Source of the DNA: Ulva prolifera
Taxonomy: Eukaryota; Chlorophyta; Ulvophyceae; Ulvales; Ulvaceae
Assembly: GCA_023078555.1 (NCBI GenBank)
Contig: CM041199.1
Location: 6,825,315 to 6,889,314, forward strand
Reading direction: 5' to 3'
DNA: 64,000 nucleotides
Shown here one piece after another: positions 61,735 to 64,000 of the stretch. A program made the translations under genes and the position numbers. A model generated the notes under the pieces. That model ran no database searches. It was not told the DNA's origin and saw only the letters and a list, made by a program, of their open reading frames with translations. The stretch's first letter is position 1. Each line of letters begins with the position of its first letter.

Positions 61735-62652
61735 GTGTTACAAACATCAAGTCGGTGGGGAAGGTAGCACCGTAGGTCTCCCGCACACGACACAAACAGT
61801 AGCACCACGCATACAAATTTAACCACCGCCGTCTCTAAACACGCAATAGTACTCCGTTGCTGCTGCTCAACAACATCACCCGCGCATGTCAGCACCAAAA
61901 TCCACATCAGAACATGCAACCTCCAGCTCACATCCGCAAGCATGTGTCATGAATTCCGTCGAAACAAGGACAGATCTAGTCAACGCACTCAACTGTGCAG
62001 CGAGAGCTACTCGCACATTTAACAAACACCTAGTTCGTTACATTTGGTATCGGTGAAAGATTTCACTCCGGGAGACACGGGTTCAAACCTTGCCAGCGCC
62101 TTACCAGCGCCATTCTACCTTCTTCGGGACGATGTCTCCCGGCGGGGGAACTCTGTCATGAGTTTCGTCGAAACTGGATCAAAGGTAGTCAAGCACTCAT
62201 CTGTGTAGCGAGAGCTACTCGCACCTCTAACAAACACCTAGTGTGTTACAATAGCTTTATATGTCCGCGTGTGCCTTAAAGGACTGTTTCTTATTGTTGC
62301 TCTTTATTTCCTATGTGTTACAGCATGTTTGCCGCCGACCCCACCACTTCGTGGCTCCATCCTGATGAAGCCACATGCATGCGCAACCTGGGCGGCCAAC
62401 ACACAAAAAACCATCGCTTGTTCAAATACGGACATAAACAACGCCAGGAGGCACCAGCCACCACACCCAAATCCCACGCTCATCTCTGCAGACCCGCCGC
62501 AATGCAGGGCCGTTCCTGCGCAGCTCGCAACACACCCATGCTCCCACAGCGCGACCGTGTTCAATGGCTGCCATGTTCAATGGCTATTCCTTACCGCGTC
62601 AGCAGATTGCCACAGGCAGCTCGTCCCGGCGATGTAGGAACCCGCAAAGTCG
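61692..62652 (+). repeat. Dispersed repeat R3, copy 2
   Basis: Matches 12006-12572 apart from the TRIM-2 insertion at 61945-62322 and small indels. It ends where a TRIM-1 LTR fragment starts (62654). Confidence 0.75.
61945..62322 (+). mobile_element. TRIM-2, non-autonomous LTR retrotransposon
   Basis: 5' LTR 61945-62042 (98 bp) and 3' LTR 62154-62322 (169 bp) both start TGTCATGA and end GTTACA. The target duplication is GCATG (61940-61944 and 62323-62327). TGGTATCGGTGAA at 62045 is the primer-binding site, and a purine-rich GGCGGGGGAACTC lies before the 3' LTR. The internal 111 bp are non-coding. Copy 1 of R3 near 12260 is the empty site. The 5' LTR lacks 71 bp between short TTACA-type repeats. 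Confidence 0.9.
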
Positions 62653-62653
62653 T

Positions 62654-62768
62654 TGTTCGACTGCAAGCGCGAGTGGAAGCATCATACCGTAAGTTTAGTT
62701 GGGCGAAATGTTAAGTATGTGTGCGGAGTACTTAGCACATGACGCCTGAGATCTGGGATCACACCTGC
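62654..62768 (-). repeat. TRIM-1 LTR fragment
   Basis: The first 115 bp match the solo LTR at 52264 (about 97%), beginning at the LTR tip TGTTCGA. It then breaks off at CACACCTGC into unrelated sequence. Confidence 0.9.
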
Positions 62769-62966
62769 CTCTTCCCCACTTACACTGACGGCACGAGGGC
62801 GCAAGGACGCCTCAAGATAAACGAGGCCAGGAGTCAGCTCAACGTCGAGTACTGAACATGACATAACAGACAAGTACATGTAGGGAAGAGACAAACAAGC
62901 ACAGCATCGTTCGTTGCTGATCCTGCAAGAATTCTATAGGTCCAGCCTAATAAGAATCGCAGCAAG

Positions 62967-63119
62967 ATGTTGGAAGAAACTTTGACCGAGGGAGACACAA
63001 TGGACAACACCAGCGACGATTTTGTCGCGTATACGCCAGTTTCAGAGTGCGCAAAGATCAGGTCGAACTTATCGGATTTGTGCGAGGTACTTCGTCAAGG
63101 GACCCGACAGGAAATGTGA
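62967..63119 (+). CDS. Short hypothetical ORF
   Basis: 51 codons including stop, acidic N-terminus, no motif. It may be the first exon of a longer gene, since a GAG|GTACTT donor-like site lies at about 63086. Overlapping frames 63022-63303 and 63047-63298 also stay open. Confidence 0.2.
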   Translation: MLEETLTEGDTMDNTSDDFVAYTPVSECAKIRSNLSDLCEVLRQGTRQEM

Positions 63120-63224
63120 GTTGTGCGCTATTCGTGCCCCACACAACGACAGCGCTGAACGGGCTCCACCAGAGAATCATCAACTTGCTTACTCCAATAG
63201 CTCTGCTGTTGTCACCGAGTGTAA

Positions 63225-63539
63225 ATGGCTTCAGCAGCGGCAGGGCATACGTGGACATCGACGAATCAGAGTTCCAACAGGAGCGCAGATCTGCCTAGAC
63301 TAGAACTTATCGGCTGCATCCCAGAAGAAGACGTCGAAGCAGCGCTCGGAAAGACTAAATTGGCAAAACAGCCCCAAGGCTCGGTCAGGCTGGCGACTAA
63401 GACCGTCGACCCGCCTAGGCTGGAGACTAGATGCACTCAGAGCGATGAACCACCACAGGAGCTAGGAGGGAACCAAGAGAACAGGAACAGTGAGTTTAAT
63501 CTTCCGCCACCAGACATGTCCATCACAGCACAGACTTGA
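63225..63539 (+). CDS. Short hypothetical ORF, low complexity
   Basis: Up to 104 codons, hydrophilic and Pro/Gln/Glu-rich with repeated PRLE motifs. No family recognised; it may be an exon of the same unit as 62967. Confidence 0.2.
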   Translation: MASAAAGHTWTSTNQSSNRSADLPRLELIGCIPEEDVEAALGKTKLAKQPQGSVRLATKTVDPPRLETRCTQSDEPPQELGGNQENRNSEFNLPPPDMSITAQT

Positions 63540-63703
63540 GGCTCAGAAAGCCCTCGACCTACTAGGAAAAACCGACATGGCCAATCAGCCAAGGAATGAA
63601 CACCTCGCCACAGGTCAGGCCACCACGCCACTTGCCATGCCTTCAGGCCCGAGGTTAGCCACAACACACTTAGCGCACACAGTCCTTACTAGGAAGCCTA
63701 CCG

Positions 63704-63705
<2 letters not shown>

Positions 63706-63767
<62 letters not shown>
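63706..63767 (+). repeat. (TA)n microsatellite
   Basis: 62 bp of TA bounded by CC on the left and GG on the right, so the whole block reads the same on both strands. Confidence 0.97.
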
Positions 63768-63769
<2 letters not shown>

Positions 63770-63900
63770 TATACGACTTCCACCGATAGGTAAGAGGAGA
63801 CCGAGCAGCTGTCACCATCAGGAATGCAAGCCAAGCTGGGTAACACGCATGCATGGTCGGCTGAGTGCAGCACTAGCAGGGCGAGAGGCGCCTGCGGAGA

Positions 63901-64000
63901 AGAGCGAGGACTTGCCGAGGCAGCGAGCTAAGACCTGCCCACGTGCAGAAGAGCGAGGACCTGCCGAGGCAGCGAGCTGACACCTGCCCAGGTGCAGATG
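63901..64000 (+). repeat. 49-bp tandem repeat, two copies
   Basis: AGAGCGAGGAC(C/T)TGCCGAGG units start at 63901 and 63950. The array runs off the window. Confidence 0.85.

Overview
The window is nuclear DNA of a eukaryote dominated by mobile elements; there are no bacterial operons, rRNA genes or CRISPR arrays. It carries short GT-AG introns (80-350 bp), a spliced BTB/leucine-rich-repeat gene, Ty1/copia, Ty3/gypsy (chromovirus) and TRIM-type LTR elements, a hAT DNA transposon, GC-rich satellite arrays and a 477-bp TG run. Together with a virus-type SF3 helicase fragment, this suggests a GC-rich protist, probably a microalga. The species cannot be told from the sequence.

Layout. 36-9851: a hAT transposon whose transposase is intact after splicing; its right terminal repeat is split by Copia-1 (3266-9837). 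9860-13270: low-information DNA with a zinc-finger ORF. 13270-13980, 21121-22150 and 39889-40440: three related GC-rich hairpin arrays. 14116-16881: the best host gene, a four-exon BTB/Skp1-like plus LRR protein on the minus strand. 17543-19811 and 48982-50498: a segmental duplication carrying a two-exon small membrane-protein gene, with a third diverged copy at 24363. Copy one holds a TRIM (17776-18523) that is absent from copy two. 25676-39367: a long multi-exon element (copy A) with hydrophobic exons, an acidic exon, a probable tyrosine-recombinase core and a Pif1-like helicase C-terminus; it is split by Copia-2 (28534-35591). 50499-54979: copy B of the same element, carrying extra exons and a solo TRIM LTR and cut off by a viral-type fragment with an SF3 helicase (54980-57066). 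40741-48129: a gypsy chromovirus lacking protease and reverse transcriptase. 57211-64000: mostly unrecognised DNA, a probable multi-exon gene at 60302-61734, a second TRIM, and microsatellites.

The elements can be ordered by nesting, target-site duplications and LTR divergence. All the retroelements with a visible primer-binding site share essentially the same site, GGTATCGGTGA, so they probably use one host tRNA. The two most interesting objects are (i) the tyrosine-recombinase/helicase element in two complementary broken copies, and (ii) Copia-2, whose LTRs each contain what looks like a complete mini LTR element. Exon structures given are my own reading of splice sites and phase; no search was run.
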